DNA from: Bacteroidaceae bacterium
GTDB lineage: Bacteria; Bacteroidota; Bacteroidia; Bacteroidales; Bacteroidaceae
Reading direction: 5' to 3'
NCBI GenBank assembly: GCA_017617235.1
Contig: JAFZWQ010000023.1
Coordinates: 1 to 33,180 of the forward strand
DNA length: 33,180 nt
The notes beneath the pieces are model-generated. The model made no database searches. It saw only the letters and a program-made list of their open reading frames with translations, and was not told where the DNA came from. This document shows, one piece after another, positions 1-7,901 of this stretch. Made by a program: the position numbers and the translations under genes. Position 1 is the stretch's first letter, and each line of letters starts with the position of its first letter.

Positions 1-189
1 GAGAGTACCATCCGACTTGCCGTTTCTCTGGGTGGCGATGCTGACACGATGAGCGCTATAGCTGGAAGTATTGCTGAAGCATATTATAGTGGTGTACCTA
101 ACCATATCAAGGAGGAGGTGATTAAAAGATTACCACAAGAGATGGTCGAAATAATGGAAAGATTTTATCAGAAGTACATTGCTAATTAA
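1..189 (+). CDS. ADP-ribosylglycohydrolase, C-terminal fragment (cut by window edge)
   Basis: The reading frame is open from base 1 and ends at TAA 187-189, giving the last 62 residues of a longer protein. It contains GGDADTMSAIAGSIAEA (fragment residues 11-27), the C-terminal metal-binding signature of the DraG/ARH family, in which the aspartates hold the magnesium ions. These enzymes remove ADP-ribose from proteins, nucleic acids or small molecules. The upstream part, with the GDxxG and TDDT motifs, lies outside the window. The family call is firm because the motif is long and in the expected place about 45 residues before the end. The substrate cannot be inferred. The right end of the window carries the N-terminal part of a protein of the same family. 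Confidence 0.9.
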   Translation, partial: ESTIRLAVSLGGDADTMSAIAGSIAEAYYSGVPNHIKEEVIKRLPQEMVEIMERFYQKYIAN

Positions 190-222
190 GGCCTTGCTGG
201 GCCGGAGCATCGCAACGAGGCT

Positions 223-246
223 CTTGACACACAATTGTGTGACAAG
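223..246. repeat. 24-bp palindrome
   Basis: The sequence CTTG-A-CACACAATTGTGTG-A-CAAG reads the same on both strands except for one symmetric A:A mismatch in each arm. The central 14 bp are a perfect palindrome. It could be a dimeric-protein binding site or part of the folded region that follows the DraG gene. The sequence alone does not decide between these. Confidence 0.7.
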
Positions 247-273
247 CCAAGCGATACTATCCCTACCTGCGGA

Positions 274-329
274 GCGTCACAACGCTAAGCGCCTAACGAT
301 GCGTCGCTCCGGCGGTAGCGTTGTGACGC
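274..329. repeat. 14-bp inverted repeat with competing stems
   Basis: Bases 274-287 (GCGTCACAACGCTA) are the exact reverse complement of 316-329, with a 28-base loop. Competing pairings exist: 270-276 with 305-311 (7 bp), and 201-214 with 300-313 (12 of 14 bp). The region can therefore fold in at least three mutually exclusive ways. No T-run follows. Confidence 0.7.
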
Positions 330-366
330 GGGTGTGTTTTAAACGAAAAATAGGAGGAGGTTACCC

Positions 367-543
367 ACTTATGCAGTTATGCATTCGGACAGGAATGTTT
401 TGGAGTTTAATGTCATAAATATTCTTATTATAATATATATTATAAATTATTATTCTCTCTGGGAGGAAATTTACAATTAAAAAGTGCTAAAAACACTTTA
501 AAAACCTTCCTGTCCGAGTGAATAAGTGAATAACTGCATAAGT
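367..543. repeat. 177-bp inverted-repeat element (MITE-like)
   Basis: Arm 367-380 (ACTTATGCAGTTAT) is the exact reverse complement of 530-543. Further inward, 386-395 (CGGACAGGAA) is the exact reverse complement of 507-516, and 397-401 pairs with 501-505. Together this gives a stem of about 29 pairs with one asymmetric internal loop. The right arm has an extra 8-bp unit (AGTGAATA twice, 517-532). The interior is AT-rich and has a small hairpin (AAAGTG/CACTTT, about 480-498). There is no coding capacity. A non-autonomous transposable element is possible, but no target duplication is evident. Confidence 0.5.
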
Positions 544-592
544 TTGGGGGGTGGTGTAGATAGTTTTTTCTCGAAAGAGTTGACTGTTTTTC

Positions 593-623
593 TTGTGAAT
601 GTGGGGATTTTTTCGTATCTTTG
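593..623 (+). promoter_or_regulatory. promoter of the carbohydrate-binding protein gene
   Basis: TATCTTTG at 616-623 matches the Bacteroidetes -7 element TAnnTTTG. TTGTG at 593-597 sits about 20 bases upstream, where the -33 TTTG-like element is expected. The start codon of the gene at 669 is 45 bases downstream. Confidence 0.65.
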
Positions 624-668
624 TATCATAATAAATAAAGAATAAAAGAGTGTAAAGTCAAACGTTTA

Positions 669-2189
669 ATGAAGAAGTTCCTGTTTTTGATAGCGGTGTT
701 ATGCACGGCCTGCACAGCGTGGGCAGAGGATGTAACGGTGCACTTTGGCGCCACGAAGGCGAAGGTGAAGCAGACGGTGAAGGACAGCGTGAGTGTGACG
801 GTGGACGGTACCAGCGTGAACATAGAGAGCCAGTATGCCGACCATCGGCTGACGGTGTTGCTGACGGGTAAGTGCAGCGATGGACGGGTATGTCTGAAGT
901 CCGTTGGCAAGGCGAAAGTGCGACTGGAGGGACTGGACCTGACCAGCACTGAGGGCGCTCCACTGGTGCTGAAGAACAAGAAGAAGGTGGAGGTGGTAGC
1001 CGCCAAGGGTACGGAAAACACGCTGACCATTACGGCCTGTCGCGATACGGCCAACAACAAGTCGGCCACCATCTGGACGAAGGGCAAGCTGCAGCTGTCG
1101 GGCAAGGGGTCGCTGAACATTGTGGCCACGGGCGACGGCTGTCGAGGCATAAAGGCCAAGAAGGACATCACGATAGAGGAACTGACGCTGAACGTGACAA
1201 CGACGGGCAATAACTTGGGCGAGAAGCCTTTCGAGATGCCAGATTTCGGAGCCATGCACCCAGAAGGTATGGACAGCATACCAGGGATGCCAAAAGGCGG
1301 GTTCCCTGGAATGCCCGGAGGTATGGGTGGGATGCCACCGTTCAATCCAGACAGTATTCCAGAGGAAGTGAAGAAGCATTTCGAGGAGATGCGTAAGCAG
1401 TTCGAGGGGAAGATGCCAGATTTCGGAGCCATGCGCCCAGAGGGTATGGACAGCATACCGGGGATGCCGGAAGGCGGCTTTGGCGGCAAACACAAGTATG
1501 TGTCCTCGACAAAAGGCATAGCATCGAAGGGTCAGATTGTGGTGAACAGTGGCAAGGTGACTGTGAGAACCAGCACTCCCGGAGCGGAAGGCATAGAGGG
1601 CAAGGAAGGTGTGATTCTGAATGGCGGAACCATTGATGTGCTGAGCCCCGACGATGCCATTAATGCCAACGACGTGATTGAGTTCAACGGTGCCAACGTG
1701 GTGGCTCGCAGCACGGGTAACGATGCCGTGGATGCCAACCCTAAGTCGGGCTTCTTCTCGCCATTTGGCAGTAACGAAGAGAGCAGTGAACCTGCCATAG
1801 TGATTCGCGGCGGAACGGTATATGCATGGAGTCAGGTGGGTTCACCCGAAGAGGGACTGGATTGCGACTTTGCGCCAGTGATGGTGGAAGGCGGCAAGGT
1901 ATTCTCGGTGGGTGGCGGCATGGGCGAAATGCCCTCTGTGCCCACGAATGAGACGGCCCAACAGCCTACCGTGCTGCTCATAGGACTGGGCGTGGTGCAG
2001 GATGAACCCATACAAATCTGTGATGCCACAGGAAAGGTGCTGGACACCGTGACGATTCCATTCAGTATGCGACGCAGCGCCAGCCTGGTCACCCATCCCG
2101 ATTTCCAGCTGGGAAATACCTATACGATAAAAACTAAGGGGTACGAACGCACCTTCACCCTGAACGAAGCGTTCACCACCGTCCGCTAA
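669..2189 (+). CDS. secreted Cthe_2159-type carbohydrate-binding domain protein
   Basis: This 506-residue exported protein has a signal peptide (residues 1-19, ending AWA before ED). Regular short beta-strand turns such as GSLNIVATGDGCRGIKAKKD and IASKGQIVVNSGKVTV suggest the parallel beta-helix of the Cthe_2159 family (PF14262), which binds acidic plant polysaccharides and calcium. Between about residues 185 and 275 the helix is interrupted by a Met/Pro/Gly-rich insertion. In it a segment beginning MPDFGAM occurs twice (residues 190 and 249), and a charged helix (EEVKKHFEEMRKQFEGK) separates the copies. The C-terminal part (about 430-506) looks like a small beta-domain. Its own promoter lies upstream, and its stop overlaps the stop of the convergent acyltransferase gene. 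The family call is likely; the ligand is unknown. Confidence 0.75.
   Translation: MKKFLFLIAVLCTACTAWAEDVTVHFGATKAKVKQTVKDSVSVTVDGTSVNIESQYADHRLTVLLTGKCSDGRVCLKSVGKAKVRLEGLDLTSTEGAPLVLKNKKKVEVVAAKGTENTLTITACRDTANNKSATIWTKGKLQLSGKGSLNIVATGDGCRGIKAKKDITIEELTLNVTTTGNNLGEKPFEMPDFGAMHPEGMDSIPGMPKGGFPGMPGGMGGMPPFNPDSIPEEVKKHFEEMRKQFEGKMPDFGAMRPEGMDSIPGMPEGGFGGKHKYVSSTKGIASKGQIVVNSGKVTVRTSTPGAEGIEGKEGVILNGGTIDVLSPDDAINANDVIEFNGANVVARSTGNDAVDANPKSGFFSPFGSNEESSEPAIVIRGGTVYAWSQVGSPEEGLDCDFAPVMVEGGKVFSVGGGMGEMPSVPTNETAQQPTVLLIGLGVVQDEPIQICDATGKVLDTVTIPFSMRRSASLVTHPDFQLGNTYTIKTKGYERTFTLNEAFTTVR
1234..1477 (+). repeat. direct repeat of about 65 bp within the secreted-protein gene
   Basis: Bases 1234 to about 1300 and 1411 to about 1477 are nearly identical direct repeats with a 177-bp period, differing at only a few positions. 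Both encode a peptide starting MPDFGAM and continuing PEGMDSIPGMP. The tandem arrangement could change copy number by slippage or recombination without shifting the frame, since 177 is divisible by three. Confidence 0.85.
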
Positions 2190-3343
2190 CCCACAATCCA
2201 CTTGCCAAGGCGCGGAATGCGCTGGACAAGGGTGGCGAAGACGGCTGTGGCGAGGAAGGTGGCAAGGGCTGTGCCCACGATTTGCAGGGGCGTCGTCCAG
2301 ATGCCGAACATCCCCTCGATGCCAGTACCGAAGGTCGTGCGCAGCCAACCGCTGATGGCCACAAGCACAATCATGTGACAGAGATACATGCCGTAGCTGG
2401 CCTTGCTGACGGGCAGCAGGATGCGCTGGAAGAAACGTCCGCTGGACGTGAATTTTCGGAAGAGCAGAATCCAGCCGATGGTCATCAGGGCCACACTGGC
2501 CGTGTCGTTAATCCACGTAGTTTCCCAAATGGCAGCCATTCCGGCAGGTCCGCTGATGGGGTATAGTCCCTTCGCATCGGTCTCGACAGCCACAAGGAAT
2601 CCGAAGAAACAGATGGCGAAGCCTATAAGCCACGAGGGCAGGGCGATAGTTAGTGTGCGTCGCCACGACAGTTCACCCACAAAACGACGCAGGTAGAGGC
2701 CCAGCAGCATATAACCCATGAAGCCGCTCAGGTAGTAGAACAGGCCGTAGGCGTTCCACGAAGCCTCGCCCCACAGGGGATAGCGGGCAGGATTGGGAAT
2801 CCCCGTAGGACCGTAGATGACGGGTGGTGTGTCGCCCACCCAGGCACGTACAAAAGGTATCAGAGTGGTGAGAAAACACAGGGCCATATAGAACTGTAGC
2901 TCGCGCTTTGTGACCTTTTCTGCCCAGGGCGACAGCATAGGCATCAGTAGGTAGAGCCCCACGAGCATATAGACGAACCACAGATGACCTGCGGCATAGT
3001 TGAAGTTGAGCAAAAGGCTGCGCAAGTTATCGACGGGCTCGCCCCACCACAGGGCATAAACCACTGACCAGATGACAAAAGGCACGACGACGCGCATCAT
3101 ACGGCGACGCAGGAACTGGCCAGTGGGGTAGTGAAGTGGAAACTGCAGATAACTGCTGGCCACCACGAACAGAGGCACACAGGCACGTACAAATGTGTCG
3201 AAGAATGACACCCAACGGGCATCAGTCTGTGTTAGGATGAGCGACCCGTCGCCACCCAGATAGAACGGTTCGGCACTGTGCACCGTCATGACCATCAGAC
3301 AGGCCAAGACTCGCATCCAGTCAATCCACACTTCCCTTTTCAT
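2186..3343 (-). CDS. acyltransferase family 3 membrane protein
   Basis: The gene encodes a 385-residue polytopic membrane protein that begins MKREVWIDWMRVLACLMVMT and has HS at residues 22-23. This is the Arg/Asp/Arg...His N-terminal pattern of acyltransferase 3 (PF01757), enzymes that usually O-acetylate surface sugars. About ten hydrophobic segments follow, for example LWFVYMLVGLYLLMPML and GLFYYLSGFMGYMLLGLYL. It is the last gene of a leftward run after purU (49-bp gap). Its stop (TAG, 2186-2188) overlaps the stop of the convergent secreted-protein gene, so no room remains for a terminator between them. The family is clear. The acyl acceptor is unknown, and no polysaccharide genes lie next to it. 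Confidence 0.85.
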   Translation of the reverse strand: MKREVWIDWMRVLACLMVMTVHSAEPFYLGGDGSLILTQTDARWVSFFDTFVRACVPLFVVASSYLQFPLHYPTGQFLRRRMMRVVVPFVIWSVVYALWWGEPVDNLRSLLLNFNYAAGHLWFVYMLVGLYLLMPMLSPWAEKVTKRELQFYMALCFLTTLIPFVRAWVGDTPPVIYGPTGIPNPARYPLWGEASWNAYGLFYYLSGFMGYMLLGLYLRRFVGELSWRRTLTIALPSWLIGFAICFFGFLVAVETDAKGLYPISGPAGMAAIWETTWINDTASVALMTIGWILLFRKFTSSGRFFQRILLPVSKASYGMYLCHMIVLVAISGWLRTTFGTGIEGMFGIWTTPLQIVGTALATFLATAVFATLVQRIPRLGKWIVG

Positions 3344-3392
3344 TCTTAATGGTTCTTACTTGCTCCTCCTCCCCTAAAGGGGGTCGGGGGGC

Positions 3393-4256
3393 TTAGCTGA
3401 AAATTATCGTTTTATTCTTGTAGGTCAGGATTTTGCGGTCGATGTGCTTAGATACGGCACGCGACAGCACGATTTTCTCCAGGTCCTTGCCTTTCAGCAC
3501 CAAACTTTCGGGCGTGTCCTTATGACTGATACGAGCCACATCCTGTTCGATGATGGGACCGGCATCCAGTTCGGCAGTAACATAGTGACTGGTGGCACCA
3601 ATAATCTTCACCCCTCGCATCCAGGCCTGGTGATAGGGTTTGGCACCCACGAAGGCGGGCAGGAACGAGTGGTGGATATTGATGATGTGGTGGGGGTACT
3701 GGGCAATCATCTCGTCGCTGATAATCTGCATGTAGCGAGCCAGCACGATGAACGAAATGTCTTCCTTTTTCAGCAGTTCCATCTCTGCCTTCTCCACCTC
3801 TTCCTTGTTCGAGTGGTCCTTGTTGATGCTCCACACGTAATAGGGGATACCGAACTGGTCAGCTACATAGCGCAGGTCCTCGTGGTTAGAAACGATACAG
3901 GGGATGTCGCAGTTGAACTCACCTGCCTTCCAGCGTGCCAGCATGTCGTAGAGGCAGTGGCTCATCTTGCTGACGAATATTGCCATGCGGGGACGCTTGT
4001 CACTGTAGTACAGGCTGAATTTCATCTGGTAGCGCTGGGCATAGAGCGTGGTGATGTAGTCGTATATCTTGTCGCGCGGAATCAGGAACCCGTCGAGTTC
4101 CCATTCGATGCGCATAAAGAAGACACCGTCCTCGCGATCGACATACTGGTCGAGATAGACGATATTTCCTTTGTTGTCTGTGATAAACTTGGTTACTTCC
4201 GAAATAATACCCTGTCTGTCAGGGCAGTGTAGCAATAATATAGCAGTTGGTTTCAT
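3393..4256 (-). CDS. purU: formyltetrahydrofolate deformylase
   Basis: PurU hydrolyses 10-formyltetrahydrofolate to tetrahydrofolate and formate, balancing one-carbon pools and supplying formate for purine synthesis. The 287-residue product has an N-terminal ACT domain (about 3-80, LLLHCPDRQGIISEVTKF) and a C-terminal formyltransferase-fold hydrolase domain. The catalytic Asn, His and Asp of the family are visible as N193-x-H195 in INIHHSFLP and D231 in AELDAGPIIEQD, with the usual 38-residue spacing. The start was set at ATG 4254-4256 (MKPTAILLLH). The longer frame to 4394 would overlap the end of rlmD and adds an unrelated Arg/Gly-rich tail. It lies 5 bp after rlmD in the same direction and is probably cotranscribed with it. 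Confidence 0.95.
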   Translation of the reverse strand: MKPTAILLLHCPDRQGIISEVTKFITDNKGNIVYLDQYVDREDGVFFMRIEWELDGFLIPRDKIYDYITTLYAQRYQMKFSLYYSDKRPRMAIFVSKMSHCLYDMLARWKAGEFNCDIPCIVSNHEDLRYVADQFGIPYYVWSINKDHSNKEEVEKAEMELLKKEDISFIVLARYMQIISDEMIAQYPHHIINIHHSFLPAFVGAKPYHQAWMRGVKIIGATSHYVTAELDAGPIIEQDVARISHKDTPESLVLKGKDLEKIVLSRAVSKHIDRKILTYKNKTIIFS

Positions 4257-4261
4257 ATTTC

Positions 4262-5752
4262 TCATTTTTTCAATAACAACACCACGTTCTCTACGTGCTG
4301 GGTGTGGGGGAACATATCCACGGGTTGAATCTTTACCACCTGGTACGCCTCGTCCAGCAGCTGCAGGTCGCGCGCCTGTGTAGCTGGGTTGCACGAAACA
4401 TAGACGATGCGTTGTGGAGCAGCGTGCAGGATGGTCTTCACCACATCTGGATGCATGCCGGCACGTAGTGGGTCTGTGATGATGACATCGGGCCTTCCGT
4501 GCTCCTGGATGAACTCGTCCGTCAGTATGTCCTTCATGTCGCCAGCATAGAACAAGGTGTTCGTGATGCCGTTCAGTTCCGAGTTCACCTTGGCGTCCTC
4601 AATGGCTTCAGGTACGTACTCGATACCAATGACCTTACGGGCTTTTTTAGCCACGAAATTGGCTATCGTCCCAGTGCCTGTATACAGGTCATACACCAGG
4701 GGAAGACCCTCCCTATGGGGAGAGGATCCAAAAGCGAACTCACGAGCCACTTTGTACAGCTCGTGGGCCTGCTCCGTGTTGGTCTGGTAGAATGACTTGG
4801 GACCAACCTTGAAACGCAGGTCCTCCATCAGTTCATATATGTAAGATGTACCGAAGTAGCACTTCACGTCCAAGTCCCCAAATGTGTCGTTGCACTTGGG
4901 GTTATAGACATACATCAGGCTCGTAATCTGTGGGAATCGGACATGCATGGCTTCGAGCAGTCGCATAGCCTCTTCCTTGTCGAACAGGCTCTCCGTGCGT
5001 ACTTCCTCTTCTGCTGCTTCCTTACTTGCCTCGACGTGAGCCTTTGGTCCGAATTGCACCGTTACCATCCATTCGCCAGACAACGAGTTTCTCATAACTA
5101 TGCCGCGAAGGAAACCCTCTTGTGCTCTGAGGTCGTAGAATGTGAGTTTCTTTGTGATGGCATACTCGTAGAGCCAGTTCCTGATGTCGTTGTTCAGGTT
5201 ATCCATCAGACCACAGTTGTGTATGGGCAGTACCTTGTCGAAGGCACCGCTGATGTGGAAACCTATACCTGGTTCGAAGGGAACGCCCTCGCGCATTTGT
5301 TCCCAGGTGAGCCATTGCTTGTTGCTGCATCCGAAATCCAGTTTGTTGCGGTATTCGCGAGTCTTCTTGCTGCCCATGATGGGGCTGCACTCAGGCAGTT
5401 CCACCTTGCCGATGCGCGTCAGGGCGTCCATCACCTGCTTCTGCTTCCATCGCAGCTGCTCTTCGTAGGGCAGACATTGCCATTTGCAGCCGCCACACAC
5501 GCCAAAGTGCTGACAGAAAGGCTCTGCACGTTTGTCGCTGTACTTATGGAACTTTATGGCTTCTGCTTCGGCATAGTGGTGCTTCTTCTTCGTCAGTTTC
5601 AGGTCCACCACATCGCCAGGCACCACATAGGGTACGAACACCACCAGGTCGTCGACCCTGGCCAGCGCCTTACCCTCGGCAGCCACATCCGTTATTTCTA
5701 TCTGCTCCAGTATGGGCAGTTCTTTACGTTTTCTACTCATATTTTCGTTCAA
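4262..5752 (-). CDS. rlmD: 23S rRNA (uracil-5-)-methyltransferase, RlmD/RumA type
   Basis: This is a 496-residue SAM-dependent RNA methyltransferase that makes 5-methyluridine in 23S rRNA; the exact site cannot be fixed from sequence. It has an N-terminal TRAM domain (about 13-65), the iron-sulfur cysteines C80, C86, C89 and C180, the SAM-binding loop DLYTGTGTIA (355-364), the nucleophile C454 in YVSCNPATQARD, and the C-terminal base E488. The motif usually written DPPRxG reads DPLRAG here (427-432), a change of the second proline. The start could be M1 (5752) or M5 (5740). It begins 8 bp after the dnaX stop and ends 5 bp before purU, so it sits mid-operon. Confidence 0.92.
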   Translation of the reverse strand: MNENMSRKRKELPILEQIEITDVAAEGKALARVDDLVVFVPYVVPGDVVDLKLTKKKHHYAEAEAIKFHKYSDKRAEPFCQHFGVCGGCKWQCLPYEEQLRWKQKQVMDALTRIGKVELPECSPIMGSKKTREYRNKLDFGCSNKQWLTWEQMREGVPFEPGIGFHISGAFDKVLPIHNCGLMDNLNNDIRNWLYEYAITKKLTFYDLRAQEGFLRGIVMRNSLSGEWMVTVQFGPKAHVEASKEAAEEEVRTESLFDKEEAMRLLEAMHVRFPQITSLMYVYNPKCNDTFGDLDVKCYFGTSYIYELMEDLRFKVGPKSFYQTNTEQAHELYKVAREFAFGSSPHREGLPLVYDLYTGTGTIANFVAKKARKVIGIEYVPEAIEDAKVNSELNGITNTLFYAGDMKDILTDEFIQEHGRPDVIITDPLRAGMHPDVVKTILHAAPQRIVYVSCNPATQARDLQLLDEAYQVVKIQPVDMFPHTQHVENVVLLLKK

Positions 5753-5760
5753 TGGTATCG

Positions 5761-7473
5761 CTATGCCAATTCCAGGGAGAACAGCTCATGTAATATTCTG
5801 AAGGCAGAGCTGTCCTGTAGAGCCAGTTTGAATTGGTCGGGCTTGCTATATGTCTTTATGGCCACTTCGGGGGGTGCTACATGGATTTCCATGCTGACCT
5901 GCGTGTGGCATTGGTGTTTGATGTAGGATTCGATTTTGGGACGCAGTTTCGTCAGGTCCTTTTCAATCAAAGGATTGTTGACGGTGACTGAGAAATGGTG
6001 CTGGTCAATCAACTGTGGGGTAATAGTCCTCATGCGTTGAGCCGTTGTTACCTCTGCTTTTGGCAGCCTGTTGGCAAACTGTTGCCAGGCCAGAATCAGG
6101 GCATCCAGTTCCAGCTGTCCATTTTCTGCAACTTCGCTCTGCGTATCCGTTTGGATATCATCCTCTTGTGCAACGGGTGCATTCTCGCTTTTCTTGCGTA
6201 TGCTGGTGCTGTTGAGGTTAAGCGTGCGCAATGCGGGCTTCTCAGCCGCAGGGGTTACGTGGGGCGTAACGGGCTTGCTCTTTTCCTTCTTTGGGGCAGG
6301 AGCAGGCTTTTCCTGGGGCTGTATTTTGAATATGGGTTTAAGTATCTTCGCAGGGCAAAGCCCCGCGCCGGCACCATCGTCGTCTGTACTTTGGGTGGAC
6401 TGAATCAGGCACAACTCCACCTGCAGTCGTTTGTTGCGGCTCTGTCGATAGCCCAGGTCGCAGTCGTTGCACAACTTAATGGCCTTGTACAGGAACTGGG
6501 GCTTGCAGCGCATGGCCTGTTCGTGGTAGCGCTGCTGTTGGGCCTCGCTCACCTCGAGCAGGGGCAGAGTCTTGGCATCGCGGCTGACCAGCAGGTTGCG
6601 GAAATGCGAAGCCAGGCCGGCAATGAAGTTTCCACCGTCGAACCCACGTTCCGTAACTTCGTTGAACAGTACCAGCGAGGATTCTACATCCTTGTTGAGC
6701 ATGTTGTCCACAATGCGGAAATAGTATTCGGAATCCAGTATATTCAGGTTCTGCAGTGTACTCTCGTAGGTGACGTTACCCCCTGTGAAACTAACCATCT
6801 GGTCGAAGATGCTGAGGGCATCACGCATACCGCCATCGGCTTTCTGGGCAATCAGAGCCAGCGCCTCGTCCTCGACCTGGTAGCCTTCCTTCTCGGCTAC
6901 ATATTTCAGGTGGTCGACAGTGCTCTTGATGGTGATGCGCTGGAAATCGTACACCTGACAGCGGCTGAGGATGGTGGGTAGAATCTTATGCTTCTCTGTT
7001 GTGGCCAGGATGAAGATGACATAGTGAGGGGGTTCCTCCAACGTCTTCAGAAAGGCATTGAAGGCCTGTTGCGAAAGCATGTGCACCTCGTCGATGATGA
7101 ACACCTTGTAGCGTCCAATCTGAGGCGGAATGCGTACTTGGTCGATAAGTTCGCGAATATCATCGACTGAGTTGTTCGAAGCGGCATCCAGTTCGTGGAT
7201 GTTCATCGAACGGCCTTCCTCGAAAGCCCGGCACGATTCGCACACGCCACAGGGTTCGCCATTGGCACCCAGATTCTGGCAGTTGATGGTCTTGGCAAAT
7301 ATGCGGGCACAAGTGGTTTTTCCCACGCCTCGAGGGCCGCAGAACAGGTAGGCATGAGCCAGTTTACCTGTGCGGATGGCATTGAGAAGGGTAGTGGTGA
7401 GGGCCCGTTGACCAACCACCATGTCGAAGGTGGCCGGACGATATTTTCGGGCCGATACAATGTATTGTTCCAT
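5761..7473 (-). CDS. dnaX: DNA polymerase III subunit gamma/tau
   Basis: This is the clamp-loader ATPase subunit that loads the beta clamp and couples polymerase to helicase. The 570-residue product (from MEQYIVSARKYRP) shows Walker A GPRGVGKT (46-53), zinc cysteines C65, C75, C78 and C81, Walker B DEVH (128-131), sensor-1 ATT (157-159) and the SRC arginine-finger motif (170-172). A Pro/Lys-rich linker and a tau-like C-terminal region follow. The start was set at 7473. The longer frame to 7515 begins upstream of the predicted -10/-7 site at 7495-7502, so those residues would not be transcribed. It heads the leftward dnaX-rlmD-purU-acyltransferase run. Confidence 0.95.
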   Translation of the reverse strand: MEQYIVSARKYRPATFDMVVGQRALTTTLLNAIRTGKLAHAYLFCGPRGVGKTTCARIFAKTINCQNLGANGEPCGVCESCRAFEEGRSMNIHELDAASNNSVDDIRELIDQVRIPPQIGRYKVFIIDEVHMLSQQAFNAFLKTLEEPPHYVIFILATTEKHKILPTILSRCQVYDFQRITIKSTVDHLKYVAEKEGYQVEDEALALIAQKADGGMRDALSIFDQMVSFTGGNVTYESTLQNLNILDSEYYFRIVDNMLNKDVESSLVLFNEVTERGFDGGNFIAGLASHFRNLLVSRDAKTLPLLEVSEAQQQRYHEQAMRCKPQFLYKAIKLCNDCDLGYRQSRNKRLQVELCLIQSTQSTDDDGAGAGLCPAKILKPIFKIQPQEKPAPAPKKEKSKPVTPHVTPAAEKPALRTLNLNSTSIRKKSENAPVAQEDDIQTDTQSEVAENGQLELDALILAWQQFANRLPKAEVTTAQRMRTITPQLIDQHHFSVTVNNPLIEKDLTKLRPKIESYIKHQCHTQVSMEIHVAPPEVAIKTYSKPDQFKLALQDSSAFRILHELFSLELA

Positions 7474-7494
7474 GCAGATTGTTAATAATCGTTG

Positions 7495-7502
7495 CAAAGA
7501 TA
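7495..7502 (-). promoter_or_regulatory. dnaX promoter -7 element
   Basis: On the minus strand this reads TATCTTTG, a match to the Bacteroidetes -7 consensus. It lies 22 bases upstream of the chosen dnaX start and inside the longer alternative frame, which decides the start. It diverges from the promoter at 7547-7554. Confidence 0.65.
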
Positions 7503-7510
7503 CAAATTTA

Positions 7511-7540
7511 TTCATAATTCACAATTCATAATTCATAATT
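7511..7540. repeat. short AT-rich tandem motif (ATAATTCA-type)
   Basis: The segment is built of repeated ATAATTCA/ACAATTCA units between the divergent dnaX and divIC-like promoters. The same units recur at 19752-19772 and 19825-19838 beside pgk and nth. This looks like a low-complexity intergenic sequence family rather than a protein site. Confidence 0.5.
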
Positions 7541-7546
7541 AATTCG

Positions 7547-7554
7547 TAAATTTG
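7547..7554 (+). promoter_or_regulatory. promoter -7 element for the divIC-ligA-dapA operon
   Basis: TAAATTTG matches TAnnTTTG and lies 22 bases before the start codon at 7577. No good -33 element is visible in the repeated AT-rich sequence upstream. Confidence 0.5.
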
Positions 7555-7576
7555 CGACATAATTAAAGAATGAACC

Positions 7577-7901
7577 ATGAGCAGTATCCAAACCGTCTGG
7601 GATTTTCTACGTAAGTATAAGTATTTTGTGGTGTTGGCATTTTTTGCCATAGTGGTTGGCTTTGTCGATGAAGACAGCTTCTGGGACAGGCATAAGAGAC
7701 TTCAGGAAATAGATGCCTTGAAGTATGAAATGCGTACATACCAGGACAGATACGATCGTGACACGAAAGCACTGGAGGCTTTGGAAAACGACCCTGAAGC
7801 CGTGGTTCGTGTGGCGCGTGAGAAGTTCTTTATGAAATATCCCGACGAGGATGTATACGTAGTCATGGATGCTGCCCAAGAGAGCCAAGCAACGGCGGAG
7901 C

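Larger units (their letters stand above)
190..592. other. gene-free intergenic region rich in inverted repeats
   Basis: No convincing gene lies here. The one open frame (179-418) starts inside the DraG gene and encodes a low-quality arginine-rich peptide without family features. The stretch instead holds a 24-bp palindrome (223-246), alternative overlapping stems between 201 and 329, and a 177-bp inverted-repeat element (367-543), listed separately. None is followed by a clear T-run, so they are not standard intrinsic terminators. Confidence 0.7.

Noticed and set aside
291-329. Integron attC-like core (GCCTAAC next to an imperfect hairpin)
   Set aside because: The matching GTTRRRY half-site is missing, no integrase or cassette genes are present, and a 7-base match is expected by chance.
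179-418. Open frame of 79 codons after the left ADP-ribosylglycohydrolase gene
   Set aside because: It starts inside the previous gene, encodes an Arg/Ser-rich peptide without domain features and spans the palindromes, which explain the base pattern.
4257-4394. Longer N-terminus for purU
   Set aside because: The extension overlaps the end of rlmD in another frame, is Arg/Gly/Pro-rich and precedes the natural ACT-domain start.
4943-5926. Long open frame opposite rlmD and dnaX
   Set aside because: Antisense shadow of two well-supported genes; its translation is Cys/His/Leu-rich and lacks any family.
5995-6981. Long open frame opposite dnaX (328 codons)
   Set aside because: Antisense to the dnaX coding strand; the codon pattern follows the dnaX frame, not its own.
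7474-7515. Upstream start for dnaX
   Set aside because: The -7 promoter element lies inside it, so it would not be transcribed.
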